Positions 47,552 to 56,633 of a stretch of 64,000 nt of DNA are shown in pieces. The notes below the pieces were generated by a model. That model searched no databases, was not told where the DNA came from, and saw nothing but the letters and a program-made list of their open reading frames with translations. How positions within the stretch are numbered: position 1 is the stretch's first letter; the number at the start of each line of letters is the position of its first letter. The position numbers were made by a program, and so were the translations under genes. The DNA is taken from positions 319,710-383,709 of the forward strand of contig NZ_JTJC03000001.1 of assembly GCF_000817735.3 (NCBI RefSeq). Reading direction: 5' to 3'. This DNA is from Scytonema millei VB511283 (lineage in GTDB: Bacteria > Cyanobacteriota > Cyanobacteriia > Cyanobacteriales > Chroococcidiopsidaceae).

Positions 47552-48553
47552 ATGTACCAAACTGATATTTCGCATGGATTTGGCTTGATTACCATCTGTG
47601 GAGCAACCGCCACGGGTAAATCAGGGTTGGCAATAACTATCGCTCAAAGACTCAATTCTGTCATTATCAGTGCCGATTCGCGTCAAGTTTATCGCGAATT
47701 TAATCTTGGCACGGCTAAACCTACGGCAGCTCAACAACAACTCGTACCTCACTATTTAATTGACATTTGCGATCCCACCGAGACTTTTACCGTGGCTGAG
47801 TATCAGGAACAAGCACGGGAGTTGATTGAGAATTCGGAATTCGGAATTTGGAATTCGGAATTAAATGCTCCCTCAGCTTCCCTAGCTTCCTCAGCTCCCC
47901 CAGCTCTCTTGGTAGGGGGGACTGGGTTGTACATCCGTTCTATCGTGCGGGGAATGAAGATTCCTAGAGTAGCATCACAGCCAGAATTGCGATCGCAACT
48001 CCTATCTTTGGGTCAAAAGCAGCTTTACGCCATGCTACAACAAGTCGATCCGCTAGCAGCAACTAAAATTCATCCCAACGATCCCACTCGAACTGTCAGA
48101 GCTTTGGAGGTATTTTACGTTACTGGTCGTCCAATCTCGACACAACAGGGAGAAGATCCCCCCCTTTATCCAATTTTACAAATTGGTTTGGACTGTGAAT
48201 CGAATGCTTTGACTCAGCGAATTTCTCAGCGCACAGAACAAATGGTAGCTGATGGTTTGGTGGCTGAAGTCGAGTCTTTGTGTCAAAAATACCGCATGGA
48301 TTTACATTTACTCAATACGTTAGGATATCAAGAGTTCAAGCAATATTTAGCTGGCGATCTCTCCTTAGAAGAAGCAAAAAAATTAACTGTATTGCATACG
48401 CGACAATTTGCTAAACGACAGCGAACTTGGTTTCGAGCATATCCTCAAATTGAATGGTTTGATGCTGACAGTTCCGACTTAGTAGAACGAGTGTGGCAGC
48501 GAATTCAGAATTTCATGGCTCAACTAAATCTGAAAGAAAATGAGAAATTATAG
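47552..48553 (+). CDS. miaA: tRNA dimethylallyltransferase with a repeat-coded insert
   Basis: 333 residues, above the normal 295-310. The P-loop is GATATGKS (17-24), the active-site pattern is ISADSRQVYREF and the substrate loop is PHYLIDICDP. An insert (ENSEFGIWNSELNAPSASLA) at residues about 93-118, from GGAATTC heptamers at 47830-47862 and CAGCTTCCCTAGCTTCCTCAG units, separates EQARELI from ALLVGGTGLYIRSI. It adds dimethylallyl to A37 of tRNA, the substrate of MiaB (31 kb). The start ATG lies after GGGG at 47549. Confidence 0.9.
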   Translation: MYQTDISHGFGLITICGATATGKSGLAITIAQRLNSVIISADSRQVYREFNLGTAKPTAAQQQLVPHYLIDICDPTETFTVAEYQEQARELIENSEFGIWNSELNAPSASLASSAPPALLVGGTGLYIRSIVRGMKIPRVASQPELRSQLLSLGQKQLYAMLQQVDPLAATKIHPNDPTRTVRALEVFYVTGRPISTQQGEDPPLYPILQIGLDCESNALTQRISQRTEQMVADGLVAEVESLCQKYRMDLHLLNTLGYQEFKQYLAGDLSLEEAKKLTVLHTRQFAKRQRTWFRAYPQIEWFDADSSDLVERVWQRIQNFMAQLNLKENEKL

Positions 48554-48556
48554 AAT

Positions 48557-49141
48557 GTGAAACTACGCCGTTTTATCATTTTATTCTTAGCGATTGCTAG
48601 TATTTTTCTCGTAGGATGGATATGTTCTCCTGCTACTATTGTACCTCCTGGCAATCCCATTAATCCAGTTAATATTTATCTCATTGACTACGGGTTTCAT
48701 GCTAGATTAATTCTACCCAGCGACCGAGATAACTGTCTGGAATATGCCTATGGTGATTGGAAATATTTCGCTTTAAATCAACAAGATTGGTTGACTGGAG
48801 CAGCAGCATTATTTTTACCAACTCAAGGAGCTTTAGGACGCAAGTTAAAAAACTGCGATCGCTTCGATTTATTAGCCACTCAAAAGGATAATTTTTTACT
48901 CAGCATTACTGTAGATAAAACAAAAGTCGATCGCTTGCTAAAGGTCTTAAATTCATATTTCGATCGCCCTACTACTATCCAAATAGAAAATTCTTACACG
49001 GGAATGACCCTAGTTCCCTACGATCGCACTTATACCGTGCTACACAATAGCAATCATGAATTAGTGCGGTGGTTGGAAAATTTAGGCTGTCGCGTTGAAG
49101 GTTTTGTCTTATGGGCAAACTTTAAATCAGTTAACAGTTAA
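48557..49141 (+). CDS. DUF2459 family membrane-anchored protein
   Basis: 194 residues starting at GTG 48557, 4 bases after the miaA stop. An N-terminal signal-anchor (FIILFLAIASIFLVGWI) leads to an extracytoplasmic domain with NIYLIDYGFHARLIL, YAYGDWKYFALN and a conserved N-x-WV-like tail. These fit the DUF2459 family (NlpC/P60-like fold suspected; catalytic role unproven). The last five residues (SVNS) run into AACAGTT heptamers. Coupled to miaA by position. Confidence 0.65.
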   Translation: MKLRRFIILFLAIASIFLVGWICSPATIVPPGNPINPVNIYLIDYGFHARLILPSDRDNCLEYAYGDWKYFALNQQDWLTGAAALFLPTQGALGRKLKNCDRFDLLATQKDNFLLSITVDKTKVDRLLKVLNSYFDRPTTIQIENSYTGMTLVPYDRTYTVLHNSNHELVRWLENLGCRVEGFVLWANFKSVNS

Positions 49142-49291
49142 CAGTTGTCAGTTGTCAGTTAACAGTTATCAGCGGGTATTCACAAATGACAAATGACAAA
49201 TTCACATTTGTTGCAAAAAATTAACGAAATAGCTAAATCTGTTGCAGTTTGTAACTAAATTTGTATAGCGAAACACTGTTCCTTTAGACTG

Positions 49292-49645
49292 ATGGGAATT
49301 GAAAGTTTTGGATATACATATATGCAGATACAAAATTTAAACTTTTCAGACGCGATCGCTTTTATATCTGCCATTGCCTGTATTGCTGGTCTGCTATTGC
49401 TTTCAGGAGCTAATTCAGCAGAGGTAAACGAGCTAGAAGAAGCGGAGCAAAATCTATTGCAGATGAGCTTTACTTACTGGCTGCTTTACTGTATTTGTTT
49501 GGGATTACAAAAAATTACCTTACCAGATTGGGAAGTTTTGTTAATGAGTTTAAAACTCACTGCGGCTTTGTCTTACTTTCTTACCTTTGCTTGTATTCTT
49601 TGTCTACCCCTACATCGATTTGCCGTGCGACAAGTAGAAGAGTAA
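49292..49645 (+). CDS. Hypothetical membrane protein, three helices
   Basis: A 117-residue protein with hydrophobic segments at about 22-39, 61-72 and 84-107 and an acidic central loop (EVNELEEAEQNLLQM). ATG 49292 or 49322 could be the start. Not recognised; no motif. The tail and stop run into CAGTTAT heptamers. Confidence 0.4.
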   Translation: MGIESFGYTYMQIQNLNFSDAIAFISAIACIAGLLLLSGANSAEVNELEEAEQNLLQMSFTYWLLYCICLGLQKITLPDWEVLLMSLKLTAALSYFLTFACILCLPLHRFAVRQVEE

Positions 49646-49719
49646 ATCAGTTATCAGTTGTCAGTTATCAGTTAACCGTCAACCGTCAACCGTTAACCGT
49701 TAACCGTCAACTAACAATA
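49646..49719 (+). repeat. CAGTTAT and ACCGTCA heptamer spacer
   Basis: TCAGTTA/TCAGTTG units at 49648-49670, then AACCGTCAACCGTCAACCGTTAACCG units to 49713. The array separates convergent genes. Confidence 0.75.
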
Positions 49720-50007
49720 CTATTTCAAAACATTTGTCACTGCTGTTACTAGTTCATCCTGGCTAAGAGTCGTCAGGATGAATACTTCTTGTACGGTCTT
49801 GCCTTGGCGTGCTATGAGTTTAAATCCACCCCGAATCGGCACGGAAACACGTATTTGCATTTTGGGAGAGTGACCTTTTACCCGTCCAATGACTCCAGGG
49901 GTAATTGTTTGAATCCCATCAACGCGAGTCAGGCGTTCTAGCACTGGAATTAAACCTGGAATGTGGGTTGAGTGATTCCAGACCAGCCTACCGTTGACAT
50001 TAGCCAT
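49720..50007 (-). CDS. DUF2103 family protein
   Basis: A 95-residue protein with NGRLVWNHSTHIPGLIPVL, GVIGRVKGHSPKMQIRVSVP and QEVFILT, matching the pattern of DUF2103, described as a predicted metal-binding domain. Located just downstream of clpS (53-bp gap), often conserved with it in cyanobacteria to my knowledge. Role unknown. Confidence 0.7.
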   Translation of the reverse strand: MANVNGRLVWNHSTHIPGLIPVLERLTRVDGIQTITPGVIGRVKGHSPKMQIRVSVPIRGGFKLIARQGKTVQEVFILTTLSQDELVTAVTNVLK

Positions 50008-50060
50008 AATAAGGTTAATAAGTTTTAATATTTCATTTTAATATTTAATCATTTATTGTC

Positions 50061-50387
50061 CTAAGCTGTCTCTAGGGGAGCCATAGTTAAGCCAGCACGT
50101 CGGAGTTGCTGATGATAGAGTTCTGCCTGTTCTTGCGGTCCTACCCAAACGATCGCCTGACCTTCGTAGTGAACTTGATTGGTTAATTGCCAAGCGCGAT
50201 CGCCCGTCATACCAGGTATATACTTCATCAAACACTCAGCTACATGCTGAAACGTGTTGAAATCGTCATCCAACACGATTACCTTGTAATTAGGATATAG
50301 CTTACTGACGACTTGAGACGATTTCTCAGGGGCGATCGTCGGTGCTGTCGCCATCCCGTAAACTGTTGTAGAAACTACCCTGTTCAT
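50061..50387 (-). CDS. clpS: ATP-dependent Clp protease adaptor ClpS
   Basis: A 108-residue protein with YKVIVLDDDFNTFQHVAECLMKYIPGM, HYEGQAIVWVGPQEQAELYHQQLRRAGLTMAPLE. This is the N-degron-binding ClpS fold. The DDDFNTFQHV motif carries the acidic and Asn ligands, and the family normally has D-D-N-H. The DF in place of DN at the second step is a variation seen in cyanobacterial ClpS1/2. It delivers N-end-rule substrates to ClpC/ClpAP-type proteases. ATG 50387 or 50354 (MATAPT). Confidence 0.9.
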   Translation of the reverse strand: MNRVVSTTVYGMATAPTIAPEKSSQVVSKLYPNYKVIVLDDDFNTFQHVAECLMKYIPGMTGDRAWQLTNQVHYEGQAIVWVGPQEQAELYHQQLRRAGLTMAPLETA

Positions 50388-50526
50388 AGCACGACAGACA
50401 GAACTTCACAAAAATACATTCTTTCAAGATAACAAGGAATGGTTGGTTGTTGGTAATGGGTAATGGTAAGTCGTAAGTCGAAATTAGCTGATAACTGGTC
50501 ACTGATAACTGACAACTGATAACTGT
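50388..50526 (+). repeat. Heptamer-rich spacer before the FAD oxidoreductase stop
   Basis: Mixed TGGTAATGGGTAATGG, AAGTCGTAAGTCG and CTGATAACTGACAACTGATAACTG heptamers fill 50440-50526. The upstream 50 bases hold the clpS promoter region. Confidence 0.7.
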
Positions 50527-52578
50527 TTATCGCCAATCATCCCAATCGAGATTGAAAATCGATGTATCTGGAAAAGCGGTAGGATTGTTATTTTCTTGGA
50601 GGCGATATTGCAGTTGTTCGAGTAGGGGTTCTCGTCTGGGTAAGTCGTCTACGAGTTGATAAGGCGCGATCGCTTTTTCTAAGCTAAAAGCAGCAGTGGT
50701 TCCGGCAGCTGCACCTACAGACCATTCAAAGGAATGCACCCGATAAGCAGCAGAGGCGATATGACTGGTAGCAATACTTTTTCCAGCTACGAGTAAATTA
50801 TCGATCTTTTGAGGAATCATTGCCCGTAAGGGAATTTGGAAAGGATAGGCTTCACCCGCACCTTGGCGTTCCCCTTCTCGTTCGGTGTTTCCTGGAAGTT
50901 CGGGGGGACTTTTGGTCATGCAGGGATGAAAGTCGATCGCATAGTGACCGATCCCTACTGAGTCGGGAAAGATGGTGGAACGAGTCCGTCGCTCGATCTT
51001 TTCTGGTGGCTGAGTACTCGCGATCGCATTGATGGTTTCCAGTCCTGCCAAAGCGATTTTCAAACGGCGATACATTTGGGGGGGTAAAGTCTGACGGTAG
51101 TAATCGTCATTGTAGTTGCGGCGAGAAATATCGATTTCCCATACAGTAAAGCCTTCTGGCTGTCCCCAACTCGGTCTACCAATAATCCGCCGTCCTTCCC
51201 GCATATAAGGATACTTGGACAAGCCGTGTACCGTTCCCATCGGTGAATCTAGTCCAGATAAGTAGCGATTGTTCGGTTGGGGTTGTTTTACCCCGTCCCC
51301 CAGTTGTGAATCGGTTGTACCCGTCACCAACCAGTAAAAGTAACCGATCGCGTGTTCTTCTGCTTTACGCAAGCTTTCTGTTCTCAGTCCCCCTAACCAA
51401 TTTCCGGGCAACAGTTGACCGCTTGCCTGTAACTGAGCGCGAGTATAGATTAAATTATCCGCAGCAGTACCAGGACGGTAATCGTTGCCCCACGTCCAAT
51501 TCTGCATTGAAATATCATCTGGTACGGGAGCTTCAAAATTAATCCCTCCGAATGACATGGGTTCGCCGTCTTTCGGACTCCAAATGCGACGGTAGGTAAA
51601 TACTAAAGGAAAGCTTGCTAAGCGCGGCAGTTCGTAGCTATAGTAAGCAGAATACTGAGAGTAAAATGGGGGTATGTCATGACTTATAGGGTCTTTAGTT
51701 GCCTCCATCGCAAAAGTATAAGTAAAGCCTTGAGTGCAGTAGGGATCGTTAGTCCCGCTAGAGGCAGAAGGTTCTAAATAAGAACGGGCATCAATCCCAA
51801 GCCGATAGGGGACATCCGCTAAAGCAATTAACTCCCCCGTCTCCGTTGCATCCACCACATACCACTTAGATACTCCCTCACTCCTCACCCCTCGCTCCTC
51901 GCTCCTTTCCAAAGGTACAAACCGCAAAATTTCCTTATTCAACCGAGCTGAATTTTCGTAGCGATAGGAGTCTTCAATTGTTTGAGATAGAGGTAGGGTA
52001 TTGAGAGGTAGCGCGCCAGCAGCAGGACGATGTTGAATTGCGATCGCGCCTTGAATAGTTTGTGCCGATCCAGCGCGATTCAATTCCAGTTCCTTCACCA
52101 CAGTAGCGGGAAACCATTTCAGCTTGCCATCACCCTTTTTTGCCGCATCCTGCAACATATCGTAAAGAATTTCGTGACCGTCGTGAGGGAGAAAGCAAGA
52201 ATCGCTCACCCAGCAATCACCAGGGTTTAAATTGCCATTATATTTATCGGCAATGCGTTTTCTTAGTTCTAAATAACCACGGGAGAAAAATAACTGCAAC
52301 CGTTGGGTTCTGCGTTCGTCCAAGGCAGAAGTTCCTTGAGTCGAAATTTGCCCTCCCATCCAATCGGTAATTTCGGTCATGCAGACAGTCCGTCCTGCTA
52401 ACAATCCCTCGTATGCAGTGGCGACACCAGCAAGTCCTGCACCTGTAACGAGAATTTCACACTCTACCGTTTGGTTAGGGGTTTTAGGTGGTGCGGAGAG
52501 GACGGAAAAAGGGATGAGGGGTGATGTAAAGGAGGCTAAAACAAGACCGATAAAAGCCGCTAAGCGTCTGCGCTGCAT
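50527..52578 (-). CDS. Exported FAD-dependent oxidoreductase with a short repeat insert
   Basis: 683 residues. N-terminal RRRLAAFIGLVLASFTSPLI is a signal with a twin-arginine-like RRR, fitting export of a folded FAD protein. The FAD motif is VTGAGLAGVATAYE, followed by ITDWMGGQIST. The C-terminal half has FQIPLRAMIPQKIDNLLVAGKSIATSH, typical of FAD/NAD-binding oxidoreductases of PF12831 type. Residues about 226-235 (ERSEERGVRSEG) come from GAGCGAGGAG heptamers at 51880-51909, directly after FVPL. Substrate unknown. The stop TAA is next to ACAGTTATCAG heptamers. Confidence 0.75.
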   Translation of the reverse strand: MQRRRLAAFIGLVLASFTSPLIPFSVLSAPPKTPNQTVECEILVTGAGLAGVATAYEGLLAGRTVCMTEITDWMGGQISTQGTSALDERRTQRLQLFFSRGYLELRKRIADKYNGNLNPGDCWVSDSCFLPHDGHEILYDMLQDAAKKGDGKLKWFPATVVKELELNRAGSAQTIQGAIAIQHRPAAGALPLNTLPLSQTIEDSYRYENSARLNKEILRFVPLERSEERGVRSEGVSKWYVVDATETGELIALADVPYRLGIDARSYLEPSASSGTNDPYCTQGFTYTFAMEATKDPISHDIPPFYSQYSAYYSYELPRLASFPLVFTYRRIWSPKDGEPMSFGGINFEAPVPDDISMQNWTWGNDYRPGTAADNLIYTRAQLQASGQLLPGNWLGGLRTESLRKAEEHAIGYFYWLVTGTTDSQLGDGVKQPQPNNRYLSGLDSPMGTVHGLSKYPYMREGRRIIGRPSWGQPEGFTVWEIDISRRNYNDDYYRQTLPPQMYRRLKIALAGLETINAIASTQPPEKIERRTRSTIFPDSVGIGHYAIDFHPCMTKSPPELPGNTEREGERQGAGEAYPFQIPLRAMIPQKIDNLLVAGKSIATSHIASAAYRVHSFEWSVGAAAGTTAAFSLEKAIAPYQLVDDLPRREPLLEQLQYRLQENNNPTAFPDTSIFNLDWDDWR

Positions 52579-52706
52579 AAGTTTGGAGTTGGCTTGCTAC
52601 CAAAAGCTAACTGGCTTATAGACGTTAGCACTGCACGACTGAGGTGACAAGTTTTTTGTAAGTGAAAGTAAAGTCGGTAGCGATCGCTCAGCTAACAATT
52701 AAATTA

Positions 52707-53363
52707 CTACGATACATTACTAGCTACTGTGCCAGCTTGTTGCAACAGTTCGCACACTTGTGTATCGCTAGTTTGGGGGAATTCGGCGTACCAAGAACCA
52801 ACACTGTAAAAAGGTGTGGGCGTTTCTACACAGACGATTTCATCAACTTGAGTGGCTAATTCTTGCTGGGTTTCAGGAGAAGCAACTGGCACGGCAACGA
52901 CAATTGCCGCAGGTTGCTGTAATTGTATTGCTTTCACAGCTGCCCGCATGGTTGCGCCTGTTGCTAGACCATCATCTACTAAAATGACCGTGCGATCGCG
53001 TAATTGGGGAAAAGGACGGTTTTGCCGATAGAGCCGTTCGCGTCGCTCTAATTCCTGTTGCTGTCTGGCTGTAACGCGATCGATTTCTGCTTCAGACAAG
53101 TGTAGCGTTTCAATAATATCGTAGTTCAGCACTTTTATACTACCAGAGGCGATCGCCCCCATTGCTAATTCTTCTTGCCCGGGGACACCCAACTTACGTA
53201 CCAGAAACACATCTAAGGGTGCGTGTAATGCTTGTGCTACCTCAAAGGCGACTGGTACACCACCTCTAGGCAATCCTAGTACTAAGACATCGCTACGGTT
53301 AGCATAGGCTAATAACCGATCGGCTAGCGCTTGACCTGCTGTAGTTCGATTTTGGAATAACAT
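52707..53363 (-). CDS. Phosphoribosyltransferase family protein
   Basis: A 218-residue type I PRTase. The PRPP loop is VILVDDGLATGATMRAA (about 120-136). The N-terminus has DRLLAYANRSDVLVLGLPRGGVPVAFEVA. Similar proteins in cyanobacteria are annotated only as phosphoribosyltransferase. GAGGAG 8-13 bases upstream of ATG 53363 supports the start. Specific base substrate unknown; a purine salvage role is possible. Confidence 0.85.
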   Translation of the reverse strand: MLFQNRTTAGQALADRLLAYANRSDVLVLGLPRGGVPVAFEVAQALHAPLDVFLVRKLGVPGQEELAMGAIASGSIKVLNYDIIETLHLSEAEIDRVTARQQQELERRERLYRQNRPFPQLRDRTVILVDDGLATGATMRAAVKAIQLQQPAAIVVAVPVASPETQQELATQVDEIVCVETPTPFYSVGSWYAEFPQTSDTQVCELLQQAGTVASNVS

Positions 53364-53666
53364 AACATTCTCCTCTCCCGAAGCTGCATACTTATTAGCT
53401 TAGGAGTTATTTATTTCTGCGCGCAGCCGCAAGATGCATCATTTTCTTTGCGTTATGTATTTGCTGTCCACTCTAGCGCTAGGTCGAGCGCGATGAATCT
53501 TCTGCGATCGCATTTTCACTCTAAAAGGCTGAAAGTGGTTTTGTCTTTAACCGAAAGTATGAATTTCTTGCCTTCAAGCAAAAACTAACTCGTTCTATTT
53601 TAAGGCGATCTCTCAGAAAAAAATTCAGCGCGACCCATAAGCGAGGGAAGAAATCTAGCTCTAATT
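53364..53666. other. 303-bp intergenic region, no gene recognised
   Basis: Unique AT-rich sequence with two HIP1-like sites. It presumably carries the promoter of the phosphoribosyltransferase gene. No hairpin followed by T-run and no array were noted. Confidence 0.5.
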
Positions 53667-53894
53667 TTACAATACTCCCTGAATATCTGCTTCGTCTAAT
53701 AAGACTGTCGTTTCAAAACCTATTCTGCCCATTTCTGGCGGGGTTCCCATCTCCATTTCAACAGTATAAGACCAGCTTCCAGCAGTATGTTTATATTGCT
53801 TGATTTTGCCACTACCACCGATAAATCGAACTACGCGATCGCGGCTAAATTTTGGTAGCGCTTGGCGCTTTTCTACCCAATGTTTGCCGTTCAT
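53667..53894 (-). CDS. Small conserved-looking protein of unknown function
   Basis: A 75-residue protein with KHWVEKRQALPKFSRDRVVRFIGG, IKQYKHTAGSWSYTVEMEMG and TTVLLDEADI. The pattern of short beta strands resembles an SH3-like or KOW barrel, but I do not recognise a named family. GAGGAG about 11 bases before ATG 53894 supports translation. It shares strand and spacing (68 bp) with the next small gene. Confidence 0.5.
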   Translation of the reverse strand: MNGKHWVEKRQALPKFSRDRVVRFIGGSGKIKQYKHTAGSWSYTVEMEMGTPPEMGRIGFETTVLLDEADIQGVL

Positions 53895-53962
53895 GTTATA
53901 AATATCTCCTCAGTTAGTTCTTAATTATTCAATCGGACAGCGATCGGACTTCATATCAGAGT

Positions 53963-54202
53963 TTATCGGATTGCTAAACTTGTCCTCTGAGCTTGAGCTG
54001 TAGGAATTAATTGCCAACCCGCTTTATGTAATTTCTGATAAGTTGCCCATCCTTTTGAGCCACCATCTATTTTGTAGTCGGGAACCGAATATTCAGGACA
54101 ACTCGTATAAGGTTTCCAAGGTTTATCTGGCGATCGCCGTAGATATAAAACCTTTTCGCTATCAGCACCTAAACTAGAAAACCAACACATTTGACCAGCC
54201 AT
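53963..54202 (-). CDS. Small protein of unknown function
   Basis: A 79-residue protein with two cysteines (MCWFSSLG, TSCPEYS) and aromatic residues; the C-terminal half (KGWATYQKLHKAGWQLI) could fold as a small alpha/beta unit. AGGAGG 8 bases before the ATG at 54202 gives a strong ribosome-binding site, so it is very probably translated. Family not recognised. It likely forms an operon with the 75-residue gene downstream. Confidence 0.5.
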   Translation of the reverse strand: MAGQMCWFSSLGADSEKVLYLRRSPDKPWKPYTSCPEYSVPDYKIDGGSKGWATYQKLHKAGWQLIPTAQAQRTSLAIR

Positions 54203-54697
54203 TCCTATATCCTCCTGACTGATAAAAATTCCTGTTCTGTAACCCTTGTAACTAAAACTTTGGCAAATTTATAAAATATTTGGCAAAAAAGTTAGGAGTT
54301 ACTCTTACAAAACTTATATTGTTAGTTCTAATTCAAATGAAAGCCAATCTCACTCTATCTCTAGTTCAAAAATATCAACACAAGAACGTAGCCGAAAGGA
54401 TGAGTTTTATGCTTTAGTAACACGTTAATTCGATAACACTTCTTATTATTTGGCAACCTTACTCAACAATTAAACTCTAGACAAACTGTATGAAAATAGT
54501 TAACTAGATCGGCGATCGAATAATTTGATTTTAGAGTTACGATGCCCTGTCTAAAAAGTTTGGTGTATTTATATCTCTCTTTTAACCCGCAAATTTAATC
54601 CTTCCGAAAGAGTGCATTCAGAGTGAAATACTGTAAAATGCAGTACGGTTAGTTACAAACAACTAATAGCAGCAAGAGTTGATAGAAGCAATAGAGA
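54203..54697. other. 495-bp intergenic region between divergent genes, no gene recognised
   Basis: AT-rich, without heptamer arrays. It likely holds promoters for both the small-protein operon and the channel gene. I could not assign a riboswitch, tRNA or ORF. Confidence 0.5.
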
Positions 54698-55753
54698 ATG
54701 GATTTATTATTAAAATTAACTGGTGCGGGAATAATCTTTTTAACTCTTTTAGATATTTACCTAACTGTACTTTTCCATCGCCTTGGTAGCAGTATCATTA
54801 GTATGCCTTTGAACAGAGGTATATGGTGTTTGTTTCGCCTATTAACGCAGATAATCCCTAGTAAAAGCGATCGCCTACTTGCTCATAGTGGCTCTATGAT
54901 GATAGTTGCTATTTTAGCTGTATGGGCGGCTGCGCTTATAAGTGGTTTTGCTTTAATTATTTTGCCAGAATTAGGTTCTGCGATTCAGGCTAGCGAAGGG
55001 CAAACGCCTACTGATTTCATTACCGCACTCTACTATAGTGGGTTCTCTCTCACTACACTAGGCACAGGCGATCTAGTTCCAAAAACAGCTACTTATCGAT
55101 TACTAACTTTATTAGAAGCAGCGCTGGGATTTTCTAGTTTTACAATTACAATTACCTACTTACTCTCAGTTTATAATGCTTTGATTACCCGCAATACATT
55201 TGCTCTCAGCTTATACCATCGCACTGATGGCAAGGGGGATGCAGCGGAGTTATTAGCAAGACTGGGAGCTAGCGGCGAACTCAGTGGGATTCAGCAGGAT
55301 CTTTCTAATATGGCGAGAGATTTGATTGAGTTACTAGAGCTACAACATTCCTATCCAGTACTAATTTATTTCCGGTTTCGTGAAACGTATTACACCCTAC
55401 CGCGAGTCATACTCTTAGCAATAGACACGGCAACCCTGATTAAAAGCGCATTGAATGCTGAAAAATATCGTTCTCTATTACACTCTACAGCAGTAGCAGA
55501 ATTGTGGGGTGGCAGTACACATATTCTCTCCGAACTATCTCAATCGATTCTACCCAAACACCGGATAAAATGCGATCGCCAAATGGAGTTAGTCTGGCGA
55601 AAAAGATATTATGATGCACTAGAAAGATTGAGTGCTGAGGGTATAGAAACAACAACAGATCGAGAAGCAGGTGCAGATTTATACGTTGCTTTGCGGCGCA
55701 AATGGCAACCCCTGTTAACAACCCTCAGCAATTATTTAGTAGTAGACTTATAA
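54698..55753 (+). CDS. Two-pore-helix potassium-channel-like protein
   Basis: A 351-residue membrane protein. Four hydrophobic segments (about 8-26, 66-90, 105-118 pore, 128-151) hold the pore-loop SGFSLTTLGTGDLVP, an Ion_trans_2 filter where TLGTGD replaces the canonical TVGYGD. The C-terminal 200 residues are cytoplasmic and helical (LARLGASGELSGIQQD, DLIELLELQHSYPV) and unrelated to RCK. Such proteins are annotated potassium-channel family in cyanobacteria; ion selectivity is uncertain because of the changed filter. Confidence 0.7.
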   Translation: MDLLLKLTGAGIIFLTLLDIYLTVLFHRLGSSIISMPLNRGIWCLFRLLTQIIPSKSDRLLAHSGSMMIVAILAVWAAALISGFALIILPELGSAIQASEGQTPTDFITALYYSGFSLTTLGTGDLVPKTATYRLLTLLEAALGFSSFTITITYLLSVYNALITRNTFALSLYHRTDGKGDAAELLARLGASGELSGIQQDLSNMARDLIELLELQHSYPVLIYFRFRETYYTLPRVILLAIDTATLIKSALNAEKYRSLLHSTAVAELWGGSTHILSELSQSILPKHRIKCDRQMELVWRKRYYDALERLSAEGIETTTDREAGADLYVALRRKWQPLLTTLSNYLVVDL

Positions 55754-55788
55754 CCCAATACGGTTCAGTTAAGCGATCGATCCGCGAA

Positions 55789-55856
55789 GATCCCCCCTAG
55801 CCCCCCTTAAAAAGGGGGGAACAATGCCCCCCTTTTTAAGGGGGGTTGGGGGGATC
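55789..55856 (+). repeat. Double C-rich hairpin element (GATCCCCCC family, copy 2)
   Basis: GATCCCCCCTAGCCCCCCTT, AAAAAGGGGGG, a 7-base middle, CCCCCCTTTTTAAGGGGGGTT and GGGGGGATC. The unit folds as two stems or as one long one. It ends with the same GATC as the copy at 12799-12840. It separates convergent genes and could terminate both. Confidence 0.8.
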
Positions 55857-55892
55857 GTCTTATCTGAATTGTATTAACTTATAACCTACTAT

Positions 55893-56321
55893 CTAAAATA
55901 TTCCGATTAGTACAGGAATAGTAAATACAACCACCAGCACTACCAGAATGAAAGGCATTAAGTTAACATTATGCGGTTTGTGTGGCTCTACAATTAGATT
56001 TTCATCCTCTTCAAATCGAGCTAGGCGAATCGCATCAGAAATTTCTTGAGCATCTTTGACGTGATGCAATGCTTTTTTTTCGCCATTTGGATATTCAAAA
56101 ATAAAATAAGTTGGAACCTGAATCCAGTCACCTGTAATATCAGGTGCATCTACAGCCATTTGTTGAGCTTTTTCTACTAATGTCTGCGGCTCTTTAGCGA
56201 TGCGATCGCCTGGATTAACAGTTAAAATTTCGCTCTCGAATGGCTGGTATATTTTAGCTGTCTTTGTCGAAGATTTTTTAAATGTTTTTTGACCGGATTT
56301 TTTCAAGTTGAAGCCAACCAT
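55893..56321 (-). CDS. Conserved hypothetical protein with a C-terminal membrane helix
   Basis: A 142-residue protein: a basic N-terminus (LKKSGQKTFKKSSTKTAK), a soluble middle (KKALHHVKDAQEISDAIRLARFEED) and a single hydrophobic C-terminal segment (MPFILVVLVVVFTIPVLIGIF, about 121-141). It is probably tail-anchored. AAGGAG 6-8 bases upstream of ATG 56321 supports the start. No family recognised. Confidence 0.55.
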   Translation of the reverse strand: MVGFNLKKSGQKTFKKSSTKTAKIYQPFESEILTVNPGDRIAKEPQTLVEKAQQMAVDAPDITGDWIQVPTYFIFEYPNGEKKALHHVKDAQEISDAIRLARFEEDENLIVEPHKPHNVNLMPFILVVLVVVFTIPVLIGIF

Positions 56322-56633
56322 AAAATTCTCCTTTTAAGTGAGGAATTATTTCAGTTGTTCGTCAAGCTTGAGGAGTATTCAAATAAGTTATCCGTACTTC
56401 GTACCGCTTTGCTAGCAAATGTTTTTCCAAACTAGGATGATACCTTACCAACTTATAGTCAAACTAAAATTATAGCCAAACTAAATTGTTACCCCACAAA
56501 CTTGAGTGTTTACTAAAGCGAGGCGTTTGAATGAAAAGATTGTTTCAAATTTATTACTAACATTATAAAAAATTGCTGGCGAAACTATATGTTTTCAAAC
56601 AAAGAATTTATGAATATTGAAAAAACTTTAGAT
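56322..56633. other. 312-bp intergenic region, no gene recognised
   Basis: AT-rich, with ACCAACTTATAGTCAAACTAAAATTATAGCC-like imperfect repeats around 56448-56485 (AAACTAAA occurs twice). It likely contains the promoter of the 142-residue gene and the end of the convergent MFS gene. No array or hairpin terminator was noted. Confidence 0.5.
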
